From: Gnetum montanum
Lineage: Eukaryota; Streptophyta; Gnetopsida; Gnetales; Gnetaceae
Assembly (NCBI GenBank): GCA_015680685.1
Contig: MNCI01030420.1
Location: 101,791 to 165,790, forward strand
Reading direction: 5' to 3'
DNA: 64,000 nt
Each line of letters opens with the position of its first letter. Within the stretch, counting starts at the first letter, position 1. Below the pieces are notes generated by a model that saw only the letters and a list, made by a program, of their open reading frames with translations, made no database searches and had not been told where the DNA came from. This document shows, piece by piece, positions 24,293-34,264 of the stretch. A program made the translations under genes and the position numbers.

Positions 24293-25091
24293 TGATGGGA
24301 TGCGATATCGCATGGGCCGCAATATCACGTCATCCCCCGTGATATCACGGTGCGTTGTCATATCTATAAATAAGAGGCAGCTCTCCCTTGTTTCCTATTT
24401 TAGGCTTAGACCGTAGTGAAACTCTGGCAAATTGATCACTCCAGAGATAAAATATTTTCCATGTGCTCGTAGTAGGACTCCAAAGTGAATGGATCTTTAT
24501 TCGAGCAGACATTGTACCTAAACACAAGTTTGTGTACGACAATAAAGACAAACTTCTTGGATAAACCTTGCAGTGCATGGAATAGGCTAATTAGGATTTT
24601 ATTTATTGTTATTTACTGTTTACCATTTAAATGCTTTATTAGTTATTAAAATCTCTCTCAACCCTTCTCTCCTAGTTAAGTGCCTCAGTACAACCCGCTT
24701 CGAGCACGTGCGTTACGCTTGGTGATCCCAGCAACGATTAGCGTTTGGTAGCCAAGGTTGCATCGGTTCAGGGTGTGTATGGTAAGTGGGAACGGATGCT
24801 GACGCTAGGTTAATTTAGACTTAGTTAGGTAGTTAAAGTTAGCAATTAGTCTCTCAACCCTTCACCTCAATAGCATAGGAGATAAAACATAAAAAGACAT
24901 AAAAATCATATACCTTGGACTTACTTAACCATACACCGTGATAACTACAAGTAAGTCTGGGAAGACAATGAATGATTAACCCTAAGTGTTCCATGAGGCG
25001 TGTAGGCACTTAGTCTGCGGAGTTTGACCGAATCACGCGTGCTACGCTCATATTCGTATGGTTGAGTGTAGGGGTACCTCGCCACTCATCA
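24293..25091 (+). repeat. Solo LTR (element C-type) inside the LINE
   Basis: Starts TGATGGGATGCGATATCGCA and ends CCACTCATCA. The TSD CTTAC is perfect on both sides (24288-24292 and 25092-25096). Its U3 has the GATATC-centred palindromes of C and F, then TATAAATAAG and an AATAAAGA poly(A) signal near 24540. Removing it joins the LINE RT frame exactly (KCLAL|RLKKI). Confidence 0.92.
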
Positions 25092-25266
25092 CTTACGATT
25101 AAAAAAAATTATTTGCCGAATTATATCTCCCTAGCAAATAGGATTTGTTCTTGGTAGATATATTTTAAATAACGTGGTTGTTGTGTGGGAAGGTATTAAG
25201 CAGGTGAAGGATGATGATCAAGATATTTTCCTAATAAAGCTTGACTATGCCAAGGCCTATGACAAC
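25092..25266 (+). mobile_element. LINE, part 2 (central RT)
   Basis: In frame with part 1, it reads IISP-stop-QIGFVLGRYI and then IFLIKLDYAKAYDN, the LINE RT block with the first catalytic Asp (D in LDYAKAYD). The one stop (TAG) is one transition from CAG. It ends at the TSD ACAAC (25262-25266) of element A. Confidence 0.9.
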
Positions 25267-26125
25267 TAATAAGTCACGTTAAGCTGGCTACGTCGATGAG
25301 GCTTCGTCAACATAGTGTCATGTGTCGACTATAAATACACACTTGCAACTACATTTATGGCATAAGTAGATTGTAGTTGCAGTAGAGCTCTTACATTTTT
25401 TCGATTTGAAAGTTAGAATTTTTCCCTTAGTGCTCGTAGTAGAAGTCATTGAGTGTACAAATTTTTGTTTGAGCATTGTTGTACCTGAGCATGATAGTGT
25501 GTGCAACAATAAAGATGAGCTTTCTGATAAACCTTGCAGCACTTTGGATAGATTAGCTATTTTATTTATGCATTTACTGTTTCCAATTATTTATTAAATG
25601 CTTTCAATTAGTTATTAAATATTTCCCAGTTATTACATTAATGAGGCAATTAAGTGAGATAGATTACACACATAAGTACGATCGCTTTATGCATAACACA
25701 TATTCGCTTGGTAATCCCAATAGCATTATTGCTTGGTATGCCCAGTAGCGTAGCGCTTAATCGCCTAACAGTGGATACGTAGGTTCAAGATGTGTACTGA
25801 AAGTGGGATTAGATGCTTATGTTAGGATTAGTTAAATGCTAGTTAATTAATTAATTTAGATTAGTTAATCAAATTCCTTTTATCTACATTTAAGCACCAA
25901 ACTATAAAACATAAAATGATAAAAATCATATGCCTTAGTTACACTTAATCATATCAACGAATGTCACAAGTGTAATTGGGAAGACAATGATTGACCTTAG
26001 GGCTAGATTCACTTTCTAAAGGACCAATGCACTAGAAATGATAAAGTCCATGGAATTTGACTGAATTACGCATGAACACTTTGTGATTCATATGGTTGGG
26101 CGTAGGGGTACCTCGTCACTCATCA
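25267..26125 (+). repeat. 5' LTR of element A
   Basis: Begins TAATAAGTC (TGATGAGTC in the 3' copy) and ends CACTCATCA. The U3 has a GTCGATGAGGCTTCGTCAAC near-palindrome, then TATAAATACAC about 40 bases on. The poly(A)-type AATAAAGATGAGC is near 25509. A threefold short repeat (TTGGTAATCCC, TTGGTATGCCC, TTAATCGCC) spans about 25708-25785. Confidence 0.93.
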
Positions 26126-26126
26126 T

Positions 26127-26144
26127 TGGCACCGTTGTTGGGGA
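26127..26144 (+). other. Primer-binding site of element A (tRNA-Asp type)
   Basis: TGGCACCGTTGTTGGGGA lies one base after the LTR. It matches the complement of the plant tRNA-Asp 3' end apart from C-to-T changes, as in Athila-group elements. Confidence 0.75.
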
Positions 26145-26266
26145 ACTTTGTTTGTGGAACGTGCATTATTTAGGTCTAAGTGAATACCATTAATATTGTT
26201 GTACAAACCTCAAGGTTAACATATAAATTATAAAAGCACACTGATAATTTTGATTTGTTTTGCTAA

Positions 26267-28700
26267 ATGTCTTCTTCTTCTCGCAAGCATGAGGATACCA
26301 AACCACCGATCCCACAAGACTGCAAGGTGGTATACACTCATCCAGATAAGTTTGTGCTGAGCTTCACCTTCATCCTACATCAGGATGAACAACTACGATG
26401 ATGTGATATGGAGGGTAATGTTGTCTTATTCCTTGATCGATTCGTGTCTAAGATGCTATTCAAAATCCTTAAGAAGTTAGGCATAGCAGATCTCCACAAA
26501 GAATACATTATGGATGGATATGACACTCAAAACTACTATCCCAATGAAACACAACATAAACAAGATTGACATTAGGAGAAACTCTATGAACCTACAAAGG
26601 GAAAACATTATACTAATCCCTTGTTCCTACTAAATCATGAGGACAATGAGAATCCTCCCTTAGAAGGTTCTCAACATGAAGATTCTCTACCCCTTGTTAC
26701 AGATAGTGAGGGTGTGAACCTGAACCTATGATCCACTATCCATAAAATAGGTTTAAGAAGAAGTGACAACCAAGGTAGGAACTTGGGCAAGCACCACAAT
26801 AGCAAGGGATCTAAGGATGATGATCGTAATAAGTGTAAGAGTGGTGGTGGACATTGTAGTGGTAGTGGTGATTCACCATCCTCTTCATCTGATTTTGAAC
26901 ATTCCTCTTCATCTGATAGTTCTCATGGAAGCCATCGTCAAAACAACTATGATGAAGGTGATTACCAAGATAACAATGATTGTGAAGGCCATCAAAATCA
27001 AAGGGGTGGTCAAAACCATCATTAACATCATCAATGTAGCAATGATGATGAACCTCTATTGGCAACTCGAAGTATGCTCAACATTGTAGGGCAATGAAAA
27101 TCCCAACCAAGCATATGAAGGATAGTCGGATCAAGCGCCTAGACATGAACAATATCCTAAGATTTGAAGGGGGATACAACTCTGATCCATAGATACATCT
27201 ACAAGCTTTTCGTGATGCTTGTACCTTATAGAACATAGAGAATGAGTGGCAGAAACTCAAGCTTTTCTCAAGGACACTCATTAAGAAAGCTAAAAGTTGG
27301 TACTAGTCCTTATAGTTAGAATCTATCTATAGATGGAGTACTATGTTAGAACTATTTAATGACAAATATCAGATGTACTTTAGAGTGTCTAATTTGAAAA
27401 GGCAAATCCAAGGTTGGAAACAAGGGGCACATGAACGTTGCCATGGGCCAATACTATTCACTCCTACATTGATGCCCTAGCCATGGTTATTCTTAGAGGG
27501 AACAACTTTGCCACATCATAGATGAGCTCAAAGTAGAAACAAGAAGAGCCCTTGGGATGTATGCCCAAGGAAGTTTGTTTGAAATGAGAGCTCATTAGAT
27601 CCAAAGGCTAATTGAGTAGGTAGTAAAAGAAGAAGATGAGCTACAAAAAAGAGAAAGTGCTAGAGAGTATAATAGGAACCCTTCAATTAGAAAATGAGAG
27701 GTCTGATTTTGGGACGAGGAGGAATCATCCACTTGATGAAGTGGTGAACAAAAAGACCTTGCCCATCCAAAAATCTATTTCTGACATTTCGATCAAGGTT
27801 GATAGGTTATGGGATTCTTTGGATGAAAAATTTCAAACTACTTTGAAGATTTTTGAAGAATCCGAAGAGCAAAATAGTGATCGTAATCGTAAGAGGTGAA
27901 AAAAAGCTAAATGTGCCTACCAAAGAGGTAAGGGTAAAGTTGTTGTAATAGAGGAAGTTGTGGAGTCTAACTTTGATGATGAAACTGAATGTGACATATG
28001 CCAATACAAACATCCAAAGGGATGTTGCCTTGTGATGTCACACTTACAAGAGTATGGAGTGTACACATTGAATCCTTGTCTAGAACATAGGCAAGCTCTA
28101 AGACGACTGCCTTACCCTCAAGGTAGTCCAAGGTAGTTCCACCAACAATAACAAGCTTACTATCCAAGTGAAACTCCTCCACAACCTTATGAACAATACC
28201 AATAGTGGTACCAACCACAATCATGGGAAATGCCACCGCCAAGGCAATAGTACCCTCATACGTAACCAGATCCATACAAGTATTATGTTTAGTAGCCTGT
28301 CTCCCCTGGAAGTTTTGTAAGTCATGCATCATTCCAACATCACTAGTACCCTCCAGAGTACCACTAAATACATTCATCATCTACTCGAGGGAAAAACCCA
28401 TATCTGTATCCTTATCATCCTCCACATCTCTCTACACCTACACCTCCACCTTCAACCTAATTACCTCCTGCTTTGTCTATGCAAGGTGAGATTCCTCCAT
28501 AGCTGCAACAACAAAATCCTACAAGGGCTATACACTCACAACTAGGTTTTCAACCAAGTGGTTTGGATAATTGATCAAGGAAATGACATTTTTTTCAGCC
28601 TAGCAATCCTCTCTAGCCCTTATAACCTACTCCAGCTGATCATCCTGCATCTTCATCATCCTCATCCTCTGCATCAAATACCTTTGAATGCCCTTCAAAT
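26267..28700 (+). pseudogene. Element A gag (decayed)
   Basis: The start (ATG at 26267) fits element C gag: MSSSSRKHED against MPSSHKSNS, then a shared FILHQDEQLR. A Ser/His-rich stretch follows (about 26800-27025). The capsid region is near 27130-27430 (FEGGYNSD, STMLELFNDKYQ, RQIQGWKQ). A short zinc-knuckle-like CDICQYKHPKGCC is at about 27990-28030, and a Pro/Gln-rich linker follows. Many stops and several frameshifts are present. Gag builds the virus-like particle. Confidence 0.8.
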
Positions 28701-28728
28701 CCAAGTGCCACCTAGGATCTACACTGTA

Positions 28729-29153
28729 ATGCTAACTCATGTTGTTTCTGATTGGATCAAGGCTAACAATCTTCCTACAAAAAGATTTGACTCGAGAAGT
28801 CCACTCATTTATGTACAAATTGCTGGACAAGAGCCATGCAAGGCTCTTCTTGACTCTCTTTTTGGAGTTAATCTCATCTCCTATGACGTGTACAAGGCCT
28901 AGAACCTACCACCTCTTAAGAAGAGCAACATCCATTTAGAATTAGTAGATAAGTTGATTACTGTCCCTTTGGTATTAGTAGAGGACATTGTGACCATAGT
29001 TTGTTGGTGGTCCTATCCTACTAATTTTTTGGTAATCAAGGTGGACAACTACAAAAGTGACTTCCCCATCATCATGGAAAGGACTTGGTTAAGCACGATT
29101 GATGCAAGAATGTGTATAAGGGATCTATCTCTCAAAATAGCTAGAAAAGATTG
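28729..29153 (+). pseudogene. Element A retroviral-type aspartic protease (decayed)
   Basis: Aligns residue by residue with element C protease: SPLIYVQIAG, ALLDSLFGVNLIS, PPLKKSNIHLEL, FPIIMERTWLS. The catalytic Asp-Ser-Gly reads DSL, so the active-site Gly is lost. One stop interrupts the frame after VYKA. Confidence 0.85.
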
Positions 29154-29739
29154 AGAAGAAGTGTATTTCATGCATCGCGCATAGCGATAACAAGTGTAAT
29201 TACATGTAAATGATTTGATCAATCAAGAGCACATACATTGAGGCATGCAAATAGTGTGCACAAGAGATCAATATTCAAAGGTGTTTGTATGTAGCAACCA
29301 CAAAGGAGGAGGGCATCCAATGGTTGATAGCTAATTCAAGTAGTAGCACAACATGCATGGAGTGAATTGAGAGCCTAACATGTGCATATGTTAAAGGCAT
29401 GAACAAAATTGAACAAGTTCATTCCAAACTCTTTGATGAAGATGATAATGCCTAATGGGAAGAGTTGGAAATCCCTGATCACTTCAAGTAGGAGCCTTTA
29501 GAACTAAAAAATTTACCAGTTGGTATGGAGTATGCATTTTTAAAGAATGGTAAACCAGTCATCATTAGTGTCAAACTTACTCTTGAGAAAAAAGAAAATT
29601 TGTTGAAAGTGGTGAATAAATGGTCAAAAACTTTTGCTTGGTCATATCTAGAGCTAACAAGAATCGATCCAAGGATATGCCAGCATCACATCTACACTGA
29701 CTTGGCCATGAAGCCTAGAAGGCAGTTGCAGAGGTGACT

Positions 29740-30990
29740 AAATCCAAATTGAAGCAAATCATCAAGGAGGAGATAGAGTAACTCCTCAAGGTGGTATTCA
29801 TCTATCCAATCATGGATAGTGAGTGGGTTAGTCTACTCATAATTGTACCAAATAAGGGTGGCAAATGGCAGGTTTGCATCAACTAGAGGTTGTTAAATAT
29901 GGCAACATTTAAGGATCACTTTCCTTTGCCATTTGTAGATCAAGTGTTAGACACCATATTTAAGCATTATTATTATGGCTTTTTTGATGGTTATAGTGGC
30001 TATAAACAAATGAAAATTGCACTCAAAGACCAAGCCAATACAACATTTATGAGTCCTTAGGGGACTTTTGCATATTGTAAGATGCCAGTTGGTCTATGTA
30101 ATGCCCCTACAAAATTTCAATGCTTGGTCCTTAGTATCTTTTAACAAAAAATCAGTAGTGATGTTGAAGTATTTATGGATGACTTTTCCACCTATGGAGC
30201 TACCTTTGAGTAAGCCCTAGACCAACTTGAACAAGTGTTGAAGAGATGTGTTGAGACAAACCTACGATGCAACTAGCAAAAGAGCCATCTCATGGCCTAA
30301 GAAAGTATTGTGCTAGGGCACTGAATTTTACAAAAAGGGATTGAGGTAGACCCAGAAAAAATAAGGGACATCTAAGGAATAACACACCAACTAGAGACCG
30401 TTAAAGATGTTCGATCATTCCTTGAACACACTAGCTACTATCGGTGATTTATTGAGAATTTCTCAGATTACAAAGTTGTTGGTAGAGCTTACAAAGAAAG
30501 ATGCACCTCTCATATGGACCAAGAAATGGGAACATGCATTCCAACAATTAAAGGAGAAACTCATAAAAACACTAATTCTATGAGCATTAGACTGGTCTAA
30601 GCCCTTTCACATTATGATAGATGCATCTAACTACACCTTGGGAGTTGTGCTTATGTAGATGGACAATAAGAAAAGCCCATACTACATCCACTACATGAGT
30701 AGAAGCATTGTGGGGGCATAGTTAAATTACACCACCACGAAGAAAGAATTAATGGAAGTGGTGTACATGCTAAAAAAAATTACGCACTATGTGCTTGGTT
30801 ACAAAGTATTTGTGCATATGGACCACAGTGCAATTTGCTTCCTCATGAACAAGTCAACGATGAGTCCTCATGTTATACGATGGATTGTGATCTTGTAGGA
30901 ATTCGATCTCACTATGGTAGATCAAAAAGGACCAAGAATGTGGTCACTGACCACCTCTCTTACTTAAGATGGGATAACAAATAGGAGGAG
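29740..30990 (+). pseudogene. Element A reverse transcriptase and RNase H (decayed)
   Basis: RT blocks in order: FKDHFPLPFVDQVLD, FFDGYSGYKQMKIA, VGLCNAPTKFQ, VFMDDFSTYG (the catalytic DD), then KGIEVDPEKI and VRSFLEHTSYYR. RNase H follows with IMIDASNYTLGVV and YVLGYKVFVHMDHSAI. About a dozen stops are mostly TAG/TAA/TGA where Gln, Arg or Trp is expected, and a frame change occurs near 30470. Confidence 0.88.
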
Positions 30991-31189
30991 AGCCCACTCT
31001 TTGATTAGTTTTTAGATGAACTCCTCTTTACAGGAGTAATAAGTGAACAAACACCTGCAGAAGTAACATGGTATAATGGCATCCTCACATATCTTCTCAC
31101 TTAGGAGATGCCAAAAGACTTGGCTTCTAGAAAGAAGTAATAATTTCTTCATTGGGTCAAATACTTCATGGAAATTGATGGACACCTTT

Positions 31190-32417
31190 ATAAGGTGTGT
31201 GTTGACAGCCTAATTTGTTGGTGTGTCCCTAATGAAGATCAATTGAATGTTCTCTAGGGTGCTCATGAAAGGCCTTGCAGAGGCCACTATGTAGGGAGAT
31301 GCATGACCATAAAAATCCTAATGGTAAGATACTATTGGCCTACAATCTTTATGGATGCCCACCAATTCACCAGGTCTTGTGAACATTGTCAATGAGACAA
31401 GGGGATGATTGCTTGCATGGAGGGTCCTCAACAGTGGATTCAACCACTAGAACCTTTCGACATATGGGGCATTGACTTCATGGATCCCATCACACCCATG
31501 TCCAATGAAAAGATTTATATTATAATAGTAGTTGACTACTGCACAAAATGGATAGAAGCAATAGTTTTTATTGATTATACATCATCCAATACTACCAAAT
31601 TTATACAAAAAAATATCGTGAATAGGTTTGACGTGCCACGTTCACTAATTTTTGATAATGGAACTCATTTCATGGGTACCACCTTTAGAAAATTAATGCA
31701 ACACTTGGGGGTAGAACATAAATTAACAACACCTTACCACCCCCAAGCCAATGGTCAAGTAGAGGTAACCAATCAAGAGATTACAAAAATACTAACATGG
31801 ACCATTAGCAAATGTAGGAAGGATTGGAGTACAAAACTTAACAATGCTCTCTAGGCTTATCGTTCAACTTGGAAACTTCCTATTAGCTATTCTCCCTACA
31901 AGTTAGTGTATGAAAAACTTCTAATGCTTTCAATTCAAGTTAAGCTATGTACATTCTCAATAGCCTGCAATCTAAATCTTGACCTAAGTCTAACACAGAA
32001 GGAAAGATTAATCAACCTAAATGTGTTAGATGAAAATTGATTAGTGGCCCTATCCTTGAATGAGGTGAATAAGGTATTCAGCAAGCAACAACATGACCTT
32101 AGATCATGAAAGTAAAACTTCAACTAGGAGATAAGGTTCTCTACTAGAACCCCACACATGTATCCCAAAAGGTAAAATTTCAAACATTGTGGGAGGGATC
32201 TTATGTCATTGATCAAACCTTTTCCTTTGGGGCCATGATAGTTTACAAACCTGATAGCCCAAATAAAAAGTAGTTGGTAAACATTCTACAAGTTAAGTCT
32301 TTTCTAGAACCAAGCCAAATCAATGTAAACACCACTTCAACGGCTGGACAACCATGTTCTATTTTTTGGATCTCCTCCTTCCAACTTAGTTGTGGGGAAG
32401 ATGGCCATCTGTGCTGA
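31190..32417 (+). pseudogene. Element A integrase (mostly readable)
   Basis: The N-terminal HHCC zinc site is visible (AHERPCRGHYVG ... SCEHCQ). The core is open from 31405 to 31854: WGIDFMDP (first Asp), FDNGTHFMG (second Asp), QANGQVEVTNQE (Glu), so the DDE triad is retained. The C-terminal part has further stops and ends at TGA 32415-32417, matching the pol end of element E. Confidence 0.88.
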
Positions 32418-32970
32418 CCATTACCATGGCCTCTTAGTTTTTCTACCTTTTTGTTTTTCATGCTTTTGATTTTACAATTTTTTTATTTTTGAATTTTTCT
32501 AATTTTACACCATCTTTAGTACCTTAAAACTTTCTAGATTATTTTACACTTTCTTATATATTTTACTTTATTTTGCTTTCTTTTGTTCAAATGTGATATT
32601 TTCTTATTTGTGCTAATAAATATGCTTTCTTGTCATAGGACACAATGCTGCTATTGCTGTTTCCTAATAATGGTTTGTGCTTAATGTGTGATTGTCGATG
32701 TTTGGTTTCTATTTTTGAATTTTGATGTCTAATGACTTTGACATGGTTTATTTTTCATGAAATAGGTAGTGAGTCCATGTCATTTACCTATTCAATGAAC
32801 TTTATGGTTTTCCTTGTTCTGGGAATTTGAGGTCCCTTCTATTAATTTTTTTTAATTAATCGGTGACCTTGGTAGTTCTGGAATTAGGAAGGATTCAAAG
32901 GTTTGTAAGGGTGTGACTTAAAGGGGACTCAATACTCTTTGTCTTGTTCTTCTTGCTTGAGTGCTTAAGT

Positions 32971-33571
32971 NNNNNNNNNNNNNNNNNNNNNNNNNNNNNN
33001 NNNNNNNNNNNNNNNNNNNNNNNNNNNNNNNNNNNNNNNNNNNNNNNNNNNNNNNNNNNNNNNNNNNNNNNNNNNNNNNNNNNNNNNNNNNNNNNNNNNN
33101 NNNNNNNNNNNNNNNNNNNNNNNNNNNNNNNNNNNNNNNNNNNNNNNNNNNNNNNNNNNNNNNNNNNNNNNNNNNNNNNNNNNNNNNNNNNNNNNNNNNN
33201 NNNNNNNNNNNNNNNNNNNNNNNNNNNNNNNNNNNNNNNNNNNNNNNNNNNNNNNNNNNNNNNNNNNNNNNNNNNNNNNNNNNNNNNNNNNNNNNNNNNN
33301 NNNNNNNNNNNNNNNNNNNNNNNNNNNNNNNNNNNNNNNNNNNNNNNNNNNNNNNNNNNNNNNNNNNNNNNNNNNNNNNNNNNNNNNNNNNNNNNNNNNN
33401 NNNNNNNNNNNNNNNNNNNNNNNNNNNNNNNNNNNNNNNNNNNNNNNNNNNNNNNNNNNNNNNNNNNNNNNNNNNNNNNNNNNNNNNNNNNNNNNNNNNN
33501 NNNNNNNNNNNNNNNNNNNNNNNNNNNNNNNNNNNNNNNNNNNNNNNNNNNNNNNNNNNNNNNNNNNNNNN
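32971..33571. other. Assembly gap (601 N)
   Basis: Unresolved bases inside element A between pol and the third ORF. Open frames running through it are meaningless. Confidence 1.
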
Positions 33572-33767
33572 CTCCTTAATCTTTCATTTCATTCATCCAC
33601 TAAATCAAATTTTCTTCATTTTCTCCATTTTTCAAATTTATGAGCTTCAACACCCTCTTCTCATTTTCATACTATTCTTGGTCTCCTAAGCTTTCATTTG
33701 ATCCCAATTTCATCCAAAAATTCCTTGTATTTTAAAAGTTTGACCAAGTCAATGGTGATTATTGGCT

Positions 33768-33815
33768 ATGTTGACGAGGCCTCGTCGACGCAGTGCTTAG
33801 ATCCTATATATATAC
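33768..33815 (+). promoter_or_regulatory. LTR-like promoter inside element A, ahead of the third ORF
   Basis: GTTGACGAGGCCTCGTCGAC is a 20-bp palindrome with one mismatched pair. It is followed by GCAGTG and, about 25 bases on, by a TATATATATA box. The LTR U3 of the same element has a related GTCGATGAGGCTTCGTCAAC, then CATAGTG and TATAAATA. The internal copy lies about 460 bases before the third ORF start at 34265. Function is inferred only. Confidence 0.45.
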
Positions 33816-34264
33816 CACCTAGCACATAGGAATTTTTTGCAAATTGCTCATAAAACATAGGAAGCATTTGTAATTTTTCAGAGCCCAAAACCTTCCAAAG
33901 CTCATAACTTCCCAACCGTTTGTTCAAATCACTTTGTTTTTCAGTTTTGCACTTACCAAAGGTAAGATCTTTATCATGGGGGCCACAAACCTTAAGGTTT
34001 CCAATGAAAAAATTTTGAAACTTTTTCTAACTTCCCCAAGGGTTACTAATATTAACCACATATAAATATCAAATTTTTCAATGGTTAACCCCTCTAACAA
34101 CCTCCAAGATGAATTTATCATAATAACACATAAAATAAATGATAATTGGGTTAATTAAATAAGCCATAATTACAACTTAGCTAAGTGTAACTATGCTTAA
34201 GAGATAAGCTATCTTAATTGCTTTAAATAATGGTTGCTAATCCATGCTCTAATTGTGATTATAG

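Noticed and set aside
26763-27089. 108-codon Ile/Val-rich frame
   Set aside because: Out-of-frame reading of the Ser/His/Asp-rich gag segment of element A.
32944-33689. Long open frames of 211 and 242 codons
   Set aside because: They consist of translated N bases in the assembly gap.
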